A DNA stretch of 47,474 nt from assembly GCF_000485595.1 (NCBI RefSeq), contig NW_014577356.1, positions 181,052-228,525 of the forward strand, in the 5' to 3' direction. Shown one piece after another: positions 9,748 to 21,331 of this stretch; position 1 is the first letter of the stretch, and each line of letters starts with the position of its first letter. This stretch comes from Priapulus caudatus. Taxonomy: Eukaryota > Priapulida > Priapulimorpha > Priapulimorphida > Priapulidae. The notes under the pieces are model-generated. The model was given only the letters and a program-made list of their open reading frames with translations, had not been told where the DNA came from and did not search any database. The position numbers were made by a program, and so were the translations under genes.

Positions 9748-9907
9748 GCTGGCATCAAGGTGACTTATGAAGAGGGTCCGACAAAATACAGTCGTGCGTT
9801 GATCCTCACGTTGAACCCGGCCCAGATCGAGCACGCAGGCACCTACACGTGCGCCGCCTCCAACCTCGCTGGCTCCCTGCACAGTCCTGCCAACGTCAGC
9901 ATCAGCT
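9748..9907 (+). CDS. NCAM/Fas2: NCAM/Fas2 exon: Ig4, second half
   Basis: The exon encodes AGIKVTYEEGPTKYSRAL followed by the strand E-F segment with HAGTYTCAASNLAG, which holds the second Cys. NVS near the end is a potential N-glycosylation site. It enters in phase 0 and leaves in phase 1 at gtgagt (9908); the t left over joins ac of 21332 to make Tyr, as in the NCAM Ig4-Ig5 linker. Length 160 bases, clean frame. The next correct exon lies 11 kb away because of the interposed duplicated block. An inverted copy is at 12255-12416. Confidence 0.93.
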
Positions 9908-11257
9908 GTGAGTATGCCTGCAGGGGCGGATCTAGGGGGGTCGATCGGTGTCCGGGGGGTCCGTACCCACCCTTTAATTTCAAAGTGTCCTAAAAAATTA
10001 CTGCTCAGATGCTCTCAGAATGCACCAATTTTTAAATACATGATATACATGATCACATACATCGCATGACATGGTATTGATGTGCATGACGATGATGTGT
10101 GAATAATTGATACACGATATGTGACGAATAAATATCATGTGACAGGTGTTTCAACAACAGCAATATTTTACCTGATTTTATTAAGTAAAACGTTCCTACT
10201 GCTGTAAAAAAAATCTTTGTTCACCAGTCAGCTATGAGAGATTCCTGTATTAAAATGTCAGTTAGGTAAATGCTGGGCATGCTTACTATGTAGCCACAAA
10301 CCTGGTGATTATAATATACAGCTGACTACCCGTGTAACTCCCCCCTCCCCCGTGTAGCCCCTCCATCCCTGCTACAGGCGCTCCCATAACTGCATTCTCC
10401 TGTAGCAGTAGAGAAGAGCCTACATGGGTAGAGCGCTACTCGGTTTGGAAGGTGGAGGTTTGTAGGAAAACACAATTTCACAATTAAAAAAAAATGTAAT
10501 TGAGCGTGTGTCATGTACGATGATTATATATTGTAAATGAGGGTGTGTCTTATCTCTAGCTTAATTATATTAATTAAGTTACGTGTTATTCAGTGGTCCG
10601 CTCCCGTCTAGCTCCTATGCAGTATATACATATATGGTAATTAACAGGAGTTCAGATAAGGGTGTAGTGTGGAAATGAGTTTTTCCTGTATGCATGTAAT
10701 CTCATTTGCACCTGCTCAGCTGTATACTAAGCAAGCTTACACCAGCTCAATGATTAATGAGCTAGCCGCGTGTGTTGGTTATATATGCCCACATATTGAT
10801 TTCACTGTGTTGACGTCAAATATAACCAACTCGTGTATTTTCAAAAATGGTAATTCGGTTACTGCAGGGTTTGGAGCCGATTCAGAATTGTTAAATATGT
10901 TTTCCAGAGGCTTGAAACGAATAATTTGTGCGGAAATTATCGTACTCTACAGTGAGAACAATTTCAGCTTGTGATTAATGTTATGGCCGGCGCACAATCG
11001 TACAAAGACGCGAGACCATTACGTCCATCTCTCCCCCTCTCCCCCTCTGTAACCTTGACCAAATGTTAAAAGTGAGGTGTATATATGAATGGAACAGCAC
11101 CACGCTAACCTACTCAAATCCATTACAGTACGTACTCTTGAGTTCACAAAATATCTGTTTTGTTATACTCCTACTGGTAGAATATCAATGACTGTCCTCA
11201 CAACATGTCAGTGGCAAACATTTCATAGCTGGACGTTTGTGCATGTCGCTATTTCAG
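9908..11257 (+). other. intron start, then direct duplication copy 2
   Basis: The first 120 bases are the true intron after Ig4 and include a transposon end at 9921-9936 (caggggcggatctagg). Near 10035 the sequence switches abruptly into a duplicate of the intron upstream of Ig3 (matching 5050 onward). The inverted block continues the real intron past this point for at least 200 more bases, so 10035 is a likely misjoin. Confidence 0.75.
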
Positions 11258-11480
11258 GTTACCATCCCACCGACTGTCATCAGGATACCAGAGCCCAAGG
11301 TGAATGGAGTAGAAGCCTTGGACGTTGTCTTCCACTGTGAGGCTACAGGCAAACCCATGCCGACCTACAAGTGGTACAAGGTATGTCCAGTATTGTAACT
11401 ACAGGCAAACCCATGCCGACCTACAAGTGGTACAAGGTATGTCCAGTATTGTAACTACAGGCAAACACATGCCGACCTAA
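10040..11480 (+). repeat. direct duplication, copy 2 (partner 5050-6440)
   Basis: Near-identical to 5050-6440 with scattered one-base indels. It contains the only intact version of the Ig3 first-half exon and two units of the exon-end minisatellite. It ends where the atcatgatacg satellite starts. Confidence 0.88.
11258..11380 (+). CDS. NCAM/Fas2: NCAM/Fas2 exon: Ig3, first half, intact but out of order
   Basis: The exon has 41 codons, from VTIPPTVIRIPEPKVNG to GKPMPTYKWYK. The Cys in VVFHCEATG and the Trp in YKWYK are the Ig strand B and C landmarks; VTIPPT corresponds to the NCAM Ig2-Ig3 linker. It is phase 0 at both ends (cag before, gtatgt after), exactly what the Ig2 exon end and the Ig3 second half at 7710 require. 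Placed after Ig4, it cannot be spliced in the right order where it lies, so its position is probably an assembly error. Biologically it belongs between 4416 and 7710. Confidence 0.88.
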
Positions 11481-11817
11481 TGATAATCAGGCCTTCCACG
11501 ATATGATAGGCGTGAGCATTATAAAGCCTTTACCCTATGATTCGTATCATGATAAGGGCCTTCACATATGAATCGTAATCATGGGGGGGATATCGGCTCT
11601 TTAATCGATTATGATATGTATCAATGATACAGCCTTACCCGGATATGATAGTATCATCGGATATTCAGGCCTTACGATATAATGACGTATCATGATACGG
11701 CCTTCATGATATGAACGTCATCATAATAGCGGCCTCTCAACGACCTATAATAATTAGTGTACGGACGAACGGCCTTCAGAATATGAACCGTATACGATAC
11801 ACGCTTCACGATATGAT
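11481..11817. repeat. noisy atcatgatacg satellite
   Basis: Degenerate tandem repeats of a unit like tatgatacgtatcatgatac plus ggccttca, in the opposite strand sense to the cleaner array at 20803-21095. The many indels suggest unpolished read sequence. It is directly followed by the inverted block. Confidence 0.75.
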
Positions 11818-11947
11818 ATGCATCAGGCATACTCAGAATTTGGGAAGAATTCTAACACGGTTTGGCTAGATCCTGATGCTGACCCGCAGGTTACACATGC
11901 TGCAGCTGCTCACGGTAGCAATGTAACAGAGGCGCATGCGTGCAGGT

Positions 11948-12241
11948 CAGGGGCGGATCCAGGATTTTTGAAAGGGGTGTCCAGAAGAAATAAAGGCACT
12001 TTTTCCGAATACTGTAATTTTTCTGGTGTTTTAAAAGCTGCCGAACCATGTCGCCACTTAGGGGGGAGGGCACCCCTCCCCAATACACAATTATTTAAAA
12101 TTATGGTGGCATTCTGAGAAGGGCAATCTGAGACAGTAATTTCTTTTCTTAGGGCCCCTTTGAAATTAACAGGGGTGGCAACCATTGGGTGCCGGAGCCC
12201 CCGGACACCCCCCCGCCGCCCCCCCTCTAAAGATCCCCCTG
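11948..12241. mobile_element. hAT-like MITE, about 294 bp
   Basis: The ends are inverted: CAGGGGCGGATCCAGG at 11948-11963 and agatccccctg at 12231-12241. In the forward block the matching end reads caggggcggatctagg at 9921-9936, but there the element is cut short by the 10035 join. Many hAT-derived elements start CAGGGG or CAGTGGCGG, hence the call. tgcagg occurs outside both ends and may be part of a target duplication. No coding capacity. Confidence 0.55.
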
Positions 12242-12254
12242 CAGGCATACTCAC

Positions 12255-12416
12255 AGCTGATAGCTGACGGTTGGCAGGACTGGTGCAGGGAGCCAGCGAG
12301 GTTGGAGCGCGCACGTGTAGGTGCCTGCGTGTCGATCTGGGCCGGGTTCAACGTAGGATCAAACGCGCGACTAGTATTTGTGACCCGCTCTTATTCAAGT
12401 CATCCTTGAGGCCGGC
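12255..12416 (-). pseudogene. inverted frame-broken copy of Ig4 second-half exon
   Basis: Reverse complement of 9748-9907, keeping the acceptor and donor positions. Several indels and substitutions break the frame. Probable assembly artefact. Confidence 0.85.
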
Positions 12417-13157
12417 CTATGAACAGACACACACACACGTTACACATTAGAACAACGGGTAATCTGCGATACTATAGGCTGACAACATAAAAAGGTTTTC
12501 CAATTAGGTCGTTGCTTAAATGAGATCTTGCTTACGATAATATTATAAACTAGAGAGCTTGCAATCGTATCAGGGAATTCCCGAGATGTGTCTCAGTTGT
12601 GATGAATCATTCGTATGATTGGCATATGTGTCCCTGTCATACCATATACGTATATAGAACCATTTGTCACGATTGTAACAAACACTAATATTATAATACC
12701 TGTATAAGCTGTATATTCCGCATGGTTCATTGTCGTGAATTCCGACACGCGTCCCCGACTGCGAAAATAACGACATTAACAACGTAGTAATTAATACCGA
12801 ATAATATCCGGAAACTTCTAATTCACCGCGCTGAATTCGTCTGTCAAAGTCTGAATTCGCGAAAATAACTGTACGTGAAAAAATATGGCGTATACAGCAG
12901 GTAGATGTATATCTAATCATTTTATTCATCATTAGACAATATGCTGCATTGTAGTGGCCTATTCTAATGCTATATCATCTGCCATTCTGAATACACTATT
13001 ATTTAGATGTGTGAGATGGTATCATATACATTTTTACATCATATTTATGACATATATAGGCGTGCATTTACTTTATAGCAATACATTACAGATATATTAT
13101 AGAGTTATACATTGCATTAAAGACGTGAGAGTGAATGAGATTGCAGCATCGCTTATC

Positions 13158-13314
13158 GGCAAGGTCTGTAAGCCATCTCCCACTCTCTCCTCCGCCTCTC
13201 CCAGGTGATGTCGGTGGAGTGGGTCACCTGCTAACGCGGGGCACATCAGCCTGCCCATCCGATGCGCTGATAGTCACGGTCAGAATCCATCTCGACTCAA
13301 GATTTGAGGTGTGA
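13158..13314 (-). pseudogene. inverted frame-broken copy of Ig4 first-half exon
   Basis: Reverse complement of 8847-9001. The pyrimidine tract and acceptor (as gtgactgaaaaaaa on +) remain; the coding part has multiple indels. The left boundary is approximate by a few bases. Confidence 0.8.
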
Positions 13315-13374
13315 CTGAAAAAAACGGGCAAAAATAGCCATTCGACATTTTCTCATCACGATAGTTTTTTTACT

Positions 13375-13685
13375 TCACATTCCCGCCACCTTTTCCTTCG
13401 CTGCGGCATTTTTCCTCACATGCCCACTTTCTCCTGCGACATTCTTTTCCTTACATCCCACATTTCTCCTGCAAAACTTATCATTCCTTACATCCCAGAT
13501 AAATTTTCTCATGCGAAATTCTTTCCTGTACAACCCACATTCTTCGTCCTGCGGCACTTTAATCTTCCTCACATCCTCAAATTTTCTCCGTTGAGAACTG
13601 CGAATTCTCGTTCCTTACAGTCCCCATTTTCGCCCTGCGGCATTTTTCCTCAGCAATTCGCAAACATTATTTCCTGCGAAAACGC
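13375..13685. repeat. inverted version of the 36-bp tandem repeat
   Basis: Contains the complement of the 8462-8795 unit (ttttctcctgcg, acatcccac blocks), more degraded by indels. Confidence 0.8.
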
Positions 13686-14324
13686 TCCCGTCTCGTCGTC
13701 TTGATAAAATACCCGCAACAAGGGGGCGCCAGTGTTGTATATGAAAACAGAGCTGATGACTTTTCTTGCACTTGTGAGTTGTTAAGCCGGGAGTGCCAAA
13801 CACAGGGCACACCTGATTACTATCAAGGAGTAGATAATTAACACATTGTGTATTATCTAACTCTTGTTACAATATTGAATGAGCAATATATAACCTCGGT
13901 GAAATGTACTGATACTACAACGCGTATTGCCAGCGTACGCAGCAAGAACAGCCAATAAGTTAGGCAGACAACACCGCAAACACAGCCCTGCCCTCCGCAG
14001 CCGCTGAGGCATAATAGAAGGCCAAGCTGCTCGCTTAGCAAGACTTTTTAGGCAACTTTGGGATTAAATTTATCAGCATGCATGGGTATTTAACTTAATG
14101 AGGGCAGGAGGAATTAGAAGGGCGGAAAACAAATCAAGTAGAAATAGCAGCAGACATGGCTGCTGGGGATTCAAGTCTCACAAGGGAGAAATTTGACGCA
14201 GGCGCCCATAATCCATACAGCGATATATTAATATAGATACTTAAGAACTTACAAGTCCAACCCCAGTCACGGGAGAAAGATGAACTATAAACGAAGATGA
14301 TGATGATGATGACTTAAGAACTTA

Positions 14325-14480
14325 TCATCAAACAAGTCGTTGATCCTACGACCAGGTCTGCAGCTGGGTTGGTCGTGGCGACGTATAATTCTCGCTTCGT
14401 TTCCTCACGAGGGCCATGATCTTCTATCGTGGCCCTTGTCGAAGTTGTATACTTCAAGGTATCGTCAGCTCTTGAGTTCC
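14325..14480 (-). pseudogene. inverted frame-broken copy of Ig3 second-half exon
   Basis: Reverse complement of 7710-7866. The acceptor (complement ccctagacgcgtgta at 14479-14493) is kept; the coding frame is broken by indels. Confidence 0.85.
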
Positions 14481-14989
14481 CTAGACGCGTGTAAGACACA
14501 AAGAGGATTGATTCTCTGGACACATGTGCAATGGTAAACATCGCCTTTTTAATCCGTCGATGTTTTTTTCAACGGGCAACTGATTAATCTCGATCTATCT
14601 CATGGCATTCATGTAATAGTTCATCCATGAAATTCCATCTACATACTGAACTGAGTACACGTTGGAATTTGTTATTAATTAATTTCAGAATCTTGGACTT
14701 TTTTCTCATTCACGCACATTAAACTGTGTGCTTGCGATTTTGCAATAAAATGTGTCGGCCTCTGCTACTGCAGAGCTCAACAAAACCTGTAGTTTATGCA
14801 TTAAGTCTACGTCAAAACCAGTTTGCCAAATTTTTAGCTGATTAGGGCTAATATTACGCCATATATTATTGGAAATCCATAAAAGTGATGCCATCTTCTA
14901 TGTAAAATTGTTTTATTCTGCTGTAAGCCCCCATAAATCATGATAATTAAATTACAAGCAGATTATGGTAGCTAGGTACGACGAAAATA

Positions 14990-15960
14990 GATCTACTATT
15001 CCTCTTACTTAGTACTGGACATACATTAATTGTACCACTTTGTAGGTTAAGGCATGGGTTTTGCCTGTAATAGCCAGCAATACTGGGCATCCTTGTACAC
15101 TTGTCTGTCGGCATGGGTTGCCCTAAGTCTACAGTACTTGGCATACCTTGTAGCTACTTCTAGCTGGGCATGGTGTTTGCCTGTTACTTACAGTACTTGC
15201 ATACCTTGTACGCATTTGATAGGTTCGGCATGGGTTTGGCCCTAAGCTTACAGTACTTTGGCATACCTTGTAGCTAACTTCTAGCTGCGCATGTTTTGCC
15301 TGTGTACGTTACACGTACTTGGGCATACCTTGTACATTTGATGGTGGCATGTGTTTGCGCTGGTAGAAATACCTGGAAAATAACCTTCTACCATTTGTAG
15401 GTGGCATATATAGGTTTGCGCTGTATTACATAACTCGGAGCATCCCTGTGTACATTGTAGGTGGGCATGTGGTGTTTGCCCTGTAGTTACAATACGACAT
15501 ACCTTGTAGCTACTTCTAGTGGCGCCATGGTGTTTGCATGTAGTTCAATACCTGCGACCCACCTTGTACTACTGTCTAGGTGGCGCATTGTGTTTGCCTG
15601 TAGTTTAGGCAATACTGGACTATCTTGTACTACCCTCTGAGTGGGCAGGTGTTTGCCTGTAGTTAAATACTGGACATACTTGTAGATACTTCTAGGTGGG
15701 CATGTGTTTGCCTGTAAGTTACAATACTGGACATATCCGTGTACTACTTCTAGGTGGCATGTGTTTGCCTGTACGTTATACAATACTGAAACATACCTTG
15801 TACTACTACTTCTAGGTGGGCATGTGGTTGCCTGTAGTTACAATACTGGACATACCTTGTACTACTTCTAGTGGGCATTGTGTTGCCTGTATTACAATAT
15901 CTGCGACATACGCTTGTACGCACTTGTACGTGGCAGGGTTGCCTGAGCCTCACAGTGGAC
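14990..15960. repeat. inverted 56-bp exon-end minisatellite
   Basis: About 17 degenerate units of the complement of the array at 6335-7195, recognisable by ggcatgtgtttgcctgtagt and caatactggacataccttgt. Error density is higher than in the forward array. Confidence 0.85.
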
Positions 15961-16034
15961 AGACAACGATATACCCAAGGCATTCTACTCATACCTCCAA
16001 AACTGACTGACAGGTCGGATGGAGGTAACGCCGG
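15912..16034 (-). pseudogene. inverted frame-broken copy of Ig3 first-half exon
   Basis: Third copy of the 11258-11380 exon, reverse complemented. The acceptor complement (ctgaaatag) is present; the body has many indels. Boundaries are approximate. Confidence 0.75.
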
Positions 16035-17319
16035 CTGAAATAGGCGAACAAAAAATGTAGCTATGAATGTTTTAAATGTTGTGAGGACAGTCACTGATAT
16101 TGCTACCGGCAACACAAGTACACGGAAGTACAGAAAACAATATTTGTTCTGTGATTCTACCGAGAGAATCGATAATGGATTCGAGTAGGTTAACGTTGGC
16201 GTGCTGTTCGCATTCCATACACAGTGGTACCTTTTAAACATTTGGTCCCCAGGGGGGTTACAGAAGGGGAGAGGGGGAGATGATGAGAGGTAATGGTCTC
16301 GCGTCTTTGTACGATTATGCCATAAGGTACGATTTGGAATCACGAAGCTTTAAATTGTTCTCACTGTCGAGTTGACGATCCATTTCCGCACAAATTAGTG
16401 TCGTGTTCAAGGCTTGAAAAACATATTAAATCAGTTCTGAATCGGCTCCAAACGCCTGGGCCAAAAAAAAGTAAACTGCGAATTAACATTTTTGAAAATA
16501 CAGGCGAGTTGGTTATTTTAGTTCAACACGGAAGGGCGATAATCAACGTATGTGGCTATTAACCCAATACCACCGGCTACGCTCATTAATCATTGAGGCT
16601 GTGTAAGCTTGCTTAGTACACAGCGAGGGCAGGGGGCAAATAGAGTAGCATGCATGCAGGAAAGAACTCATTTCCAGGCCAGCACCCTTGGATCTGAACT
16701 CTGTTGAATTAGCGATATGTAATAGGTACTGCAATAGGATGATCAGAGCGGGACCACTGAATACACGTGAACTTAATGAAATAAAACTAGAGAGTAGACA
16801 GAATCGACATGACACATCCAAAAAATTTTTTTTAATTGTGAAATTGTGTTTTAAATTCCTACAACCTCAAAAAGAGTAGGAACTCTAACCATTATAAAAT
16901 ACTGCTAAGGGAGAATGCGTTATGGAAGGCGCTGTAGCAGGGATGGAGGGCTAAACAGGGAGGGGGGAGTTACACGGGTATCAGCTGTATATTATAGACA
17001 CCAGGCTTGTGCTACATTGGTAAGCATACGGCAAAAACACATTTTTAATAGCACGGAAATTCTCCTAACTGACTGGTGAACAAAGATTTTTACAGCAGTA
17101 GGAACGTTTTAGACTTAATAAAGTTAAAATCAGGTAAGAGTTAATATTTGGCTGTTGTTGAAACAACCTGTTACATGACGATTTATGTCGTCCCATAGTT
17201 GGGGTGTAAATCGGCATATTATTCCACACATCAATCGTCCATGCACATCACAACTACCATGTCATGGCGATGTAGGTGATCATGGTATTATCATGTATAC
17301 ATATATAAAAATAATATAA

Positions 17320-17620
17320 AATCAGGTCCACATATCATGTAAATAAATAACACATCATGCGTAATCATTCACGACATCATGTATCATGTCGAACATATAG
17401 TAATATTCACATTATCACATAGACCCCACCCGTAATCATCACACATCATGTAATCATCTCCATATCATGCGTGAAAAAAATCAATATATTATGTAGTAGT
17501 CAGTGTCACATAAGTCAGTCATCATTCACATATCAGTGGGAAGTCATTCACATATCATGTAACATTCAGCAGGTATCATGTAAGCATTCACATATCAATG
17601 TAAGGGCATGTCACGACATC
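17320..17620. repeat. inverted version of the 19-bp tandem repeat
   Basis: Complement of the 4735-5030 array (tcacatatcatgtaatcatt units), degraded. Confidence 0.75.
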
Positions 17621-17952
17621 AGTGCAATTATCGCATTTACTTCATTGAAAAGTAAATGCGTGAGCATTCCGTATTTAGACTCTCTAGATTTCCTTCTACC
17701 CAGATTCCACCAAAAAAATCAACCGAAGCAGCCCCACGTAGCTGTATTAAGATACCTATATCATAAAGCAGGCATTATGCTGAGCTGTACAATTAAGTGA
17801 CCGAATCGTACTGCAGTTTAACAGAAAAAGCGCGCAATTAAAACTGACAAATTCATAAGAGTCTAAAAAAATACACAAACGCTGATATATACGTATAGCT
17901 GTAATCGTAATTCTATATTTTATCTATTCTACGTTGGCACAGCACTACACAC

Positions 17953-18084
17953 CTCTAGCGCATGTTGATGGTTCTCCATCTGAGCACCGCTTCTTCTACC
18001 GATGCCCTAAAATGTCCCGCGCATCCTGCCTCTGTCAACATGCATTGAGTCTTCAGACCTTGGGTACAATCTCGTAGTGATCAT
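17953..18084 (-). pseudogene. inverted frame-broken copy of Ig2 second-half exon
   Basis: Reverse complement of 4287-4416. Its errors differ from those of the forward copy, so the two could be compared to infer the true exon; neither alone is open. Confidence 0.8.
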
Positions 18085-19654
18085 CTGGCAGAGTCGAGGA
18101 ACCGTTGACCAATGACAAAGGCGGAACGACACCAAGAGCGAAGACCCCAACTCACATTCTGCTTGGGGGGTTGGGACAAAACCACTTCCCCGGTTTGATT
18201 TGGTGTCCCTGTGGAAGGTGAACCGCCATGACCATTGTAGTAATACATTTCTGCTGGGGGGGGGGCACTACCCACCTTACCTCCCACATGCACTACGCCC
18301 AGGACACCCCGGTGACCGAATGAGTGAGGTCAGGCACAGTGACAGGTGGCCGGCTGGCAGTGCGAGTGACTGTGCATACGCTGCTGTTAGACAGGTGATA
18401 TAGTTGGATCTCGTCAATCAGGTAAATGCGGCAGCGGTGGGGCATAAACATGTGAATTCAGAGATCAAGGTGACTTGGAGGAGTTTATAAGAATGTGTGG
18501 TATGGTCAGACCAGATGCTGCTGTGGAATCAAAACAAAAGCTTCTCAAATTAAAAATTATTAATTCAAATTTATTATAATTGTTATCTTTAATTAAATGT
18601 CTCGCTTATTTGGGCATCTTTTTCTCTGGTCACAGAGGCTGTTAATCGCTAGCAGTGTCACTGTCACAGTAGGAGACTGGTACATCTCAGCACCAAGCTT
18701 ACCAGTAATTTATAATCATTTAAAATCATTAAGTGAAGCGAGTAATCAAGAAAGCCCATGCAGTCTGACCCTAGCTGGCAGCCTATTCCACTGCAGCATC
18801 ATGACACATTTCTCATCACGTCCCTTCGTCGTGACCGGGATGGCTGCAAGGAAGCTCTATATCACGTCACATCTAATGAGTCTCATTGTTTGACGTGCCC
18901 TTCAAATCAACTGAGCGAAAAAACTTCGATTTTGCACAAGCCCTATTATATTCGATAGCAGACCACTTTTTTTCGGCTTGGAAAAAATATCGCCTCTTCG
19001 TGTGAAATTACTGATCGCGTGCACCAGGCAACGATTCGATACGTCGCACACGAGGGCGCCACTATAGTGTCAAAAACTGGAGTTAGCATATCAGGTTAGT
19101 ATCTTGGGGGAATTCAATAACCTACACTTTTCAGGCCAGCTTATTCTGTCAGCATGTGGCATTAATTTAAGGCAAATGGAGGACATTTTATGCTTGCAAC
19201 ACCAGGCCAATATTGCGTTCATAATCGGCTCGCACATATTTCAGGTCGGAATATCAATTCATATATTAATATAAATGCTAAACAAGCAATAATTTTTTTT
19301 TTTTTTATATAATTTTTCTCTTCCTTTTTTTTTTGTTTATTTTATATTTATTCGTAGCAGGATTGACTAATAGCACAACCTAATCAAAACTATGAAAAAC
19401 GTAATCTAAAATTCAAGGATTTCCTGCATTTTTTTTTACGCCCTAATAAAAATGGAAACGGTGATAGAACAGTTGAAATCGAGCGATTGCATGAAATATC
19501 TTGACTCGATCCCTGAATTCAACACAATCAATTTCACGAAGACCCCTGAACAATAACTCGATCTCCAATGCGCAAAGCTGGGACAGTATTCATTATTAAG
19601 TTTAGCCTGTCTTGATTACCGTCTAACTGTTTTACTTGTCTAGCTAGTTTAGCT

Positions 19655-19878
19655 CATAGGTTATGATCCTCCAGGTACTGCGGAACGTACGCCTGGTCTA
19701 CTATTTGATATGGTTACGGGTTAGGATTGAGGGTTAGGTTCGGGTTCGGCTTAGGGAGTAGGCGAGGCGGACTCCCTATGAACCGTTAGTGAGTAGGCCG
19801 AGGATACGGTTCAGCATATTAGATAAGTACCAAGGTAACGTTCCGGCAGTACCCGGGGGAGCATAGACCCTCTCAGCC
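19655..19878 (-). mobile_element. inverted-block copy of the 2568-2790 MITE
   Basis: Complement of copy 2 of the gggtctatgtccccc family at the mirrored position. It is not an independent insertion. Confidence 0.8.
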
Positions 19879-19887
19879 TTAGTTTAC

Positions 19888-20029
19888 CGTGAACTTGAAG
19901 GTTGACTGCATCCCTTAGCCACGCCTGATGTCAAGGTGATGGCTCACCAACCCATCACCCACTTGACGAGAGCGTGGTGTTGATGACTGCCATCTGTTCC
20001 TGCAGGTGCATCCTTCAGCTGTCAGGTCA
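19888..20029 (-). pseudogene. inverted frame-broken copy of Ig2 first-half exon
   Basis: Reverse complement of 2423-2557 and 142 bases long instead of 135. The acceptor complement ctgcaag follows. The frame is broken by insertions. Confidence 0.85.
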
Positions 20030-20089
20030 CTGCAAGCAAACCATCGTGTCACTGAGGTGGAGAAAATGTGCCCCTGGCGCACACGCTCT

Positions 20090-20346
20090 CCATCTCTCTC
20101 TCTCTCTCTTCTCGTCTCTTCTCTCTCTCCTTGTCTCTTGTTTCCTTTATGCCTCTCCCTCCCTCTCACCTCTTTCTTTCATTTAGTCCTTATCTCTTCC
20201 TTCTCGTTTCTCTCTCCAGTTGTTCTTCTTTATCCCTCTCGCCTCCCTCTCCCTCTTTCCTTCATTTCGTCCTTAATCTCTTCCCTCTCCTCTCTCGTCC
20301 TCTCCTCTGCCTTCTCTCTCTCTCTCGTTTCTCCACAATTATCGCT
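20090..20346. repeat. CT-rich tract (inverted copy of the GA tract at 2045-2372)
   Basis: Polypyrimidine microsatellite on the + strand running into the N gap. Ser/Leu-rich open frames are compositional. Confidence 0.85.
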
Positions 20347-20371
20347 NNNNNNNNNNNNNNNNNNNNNNNNN
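20347..20371. other. assembly gap (25 N)
   Basis: A run of 25 N characters, a scaffold or short-gap placeholder, at the end of the inverted block and before an inverted minisatellite. Confidence 0.98.
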
Positions 20372-20800
20372 GCGCCGTGCCTAGGTGCGGCATGATTAGG
20401 TTCTGCCTGTAGTTTACGAATACTGACATACCTTGTCCACTTTGTAGGTGGCATTGTGTTTGCCTGTAGTTACAATACTGGGACATACCTCTGGACTACT
20501 TCCTCAGGTGGGCATGTGTTTGATGTAGTTACCATACTGGATCATACGCTGTGATACTTCTAGGTGGGCATTGTGTTTGCCTGTAGTTACAATACTGACA
20601 TATTTGTACTACTTCTAGGTGGGCATGTGTTTGCCTGTACAGTACAATACTGACATACCTTGTACTACTTCTAGAGTGGGCATGTGTGTTGCCTGTAGTT
20701 ACAATACTGGACAGATACTCTTGTCACTACTTCTAGGGGCATGTGTCTTTGCCTAGTAGCTTATACAATACGACATACGGACTGTACTATCTAGGTGGCA
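20372..20800. repeat. second inverted exon-end minisatellite array
   Basis: About seven units complementary to the 56-base array (gggcatgtgtttgcctgtag, acaatactggacatacctt). The neighbouring DNA is not that of the Ig3 intron, so this fragment is probably misplaced. Confidence 0.85.
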
Positions 20801-20802
20801 GC

Positions 20803-21095
20803 TCATGATACGTATCATATCGTGAAGGCCGTATCATGATACGTATCATATCGTGAAGGCTGTATCATGATACGTATCATATCGTAAGGGCTGTATCATG
20901 ATACGTATCATGTCGTAAAGGCTGTATCGTGATACGAATCATATTGTAAAGGCTTTATCATGATGCGTGTCATATCAGAAGGCTGTATCATGATACATAT
21001 AATGTCTTGTATCGTAATACATATTGCATCGTGAAGGCTGCATTGTGATACATATCGTATCGTGAAGGCTGCATCATGATACGGTTTGTATCATG
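20803..21095. repeat. palindromic satellite, about 31-bp unit
   Basis: About nine to ten copies of tgtatcatgatacgtatcat plus atcgtgaaggc. Each unit holds the perfect palindrome atgatacgtatcat. A noisier array in the other orientation is at 11481-11817. Confidence 0.88.
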
Positions 21096-21124
21096 AGCTA
21101 GCTACCGTGTCATCCCACACCTAG

Positions 21125-21215
21125 TTAGCAGCACATGTATGATGGCTGACATTTCACGTGAGAAGAAATATTTCGCATGTCTCTGCAGACGAGGGCATAT
21201 TCAAGGACATGCCGA
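21125..21215 (+). pseudogene. partial duplicate of the Ig5 first-half exon start
   Basis: The stretch repeats the intron end, the acceptor ctctgcag and the first 27 or so bases of the 21332 exon (gacgagggcatattcaagga, catgccg), then runs into (TA)n. It duplicates 21270-21358. It cannot encode a domain. Confidence 0.8.
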
Positions 21216-21331
21216 ATATATATATATATATATACATATCGTGAGCTACCCATAATCTCCCCCCCCCACCACCACCTAGTTAACAGCGCATGCAATATGG
21301 CTGACATTTCACACGGCATCTCTCTCTGCAG

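Larger units (their letters stand above)
11820..20346 (-). repeat. 8.5 kb inverted copy of about 2050-10030 plus extra intron
   Basis: The region reads as an imperfect reverse complement of the block carrying Ig2, Ig3 and Ig4 exons. Paired exon coordinates sum to a nearly constant value (2423+20029=22452, 4287+18084=22371, 7710+14480=22190, 9748+12416=22164), so order and intron lengths are preserved. Differences are mostly single-base indels, in exons as well as introns, and every inverted exon is frame-broken. It ends at an N gap. This profile fits a fold-back raw long read used as gap filler. A genuine genomic palindrome is possible but less likely. Confidence 0.9.

Noticed and set aside
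12255-20029. Array of alternative Ig exons (Dscam-like) on the opposite strand
   Set aside because: The inverted exons mirror the forward ones one for one, are all frame-broken by indels and lie on the wrong strand for splicing.
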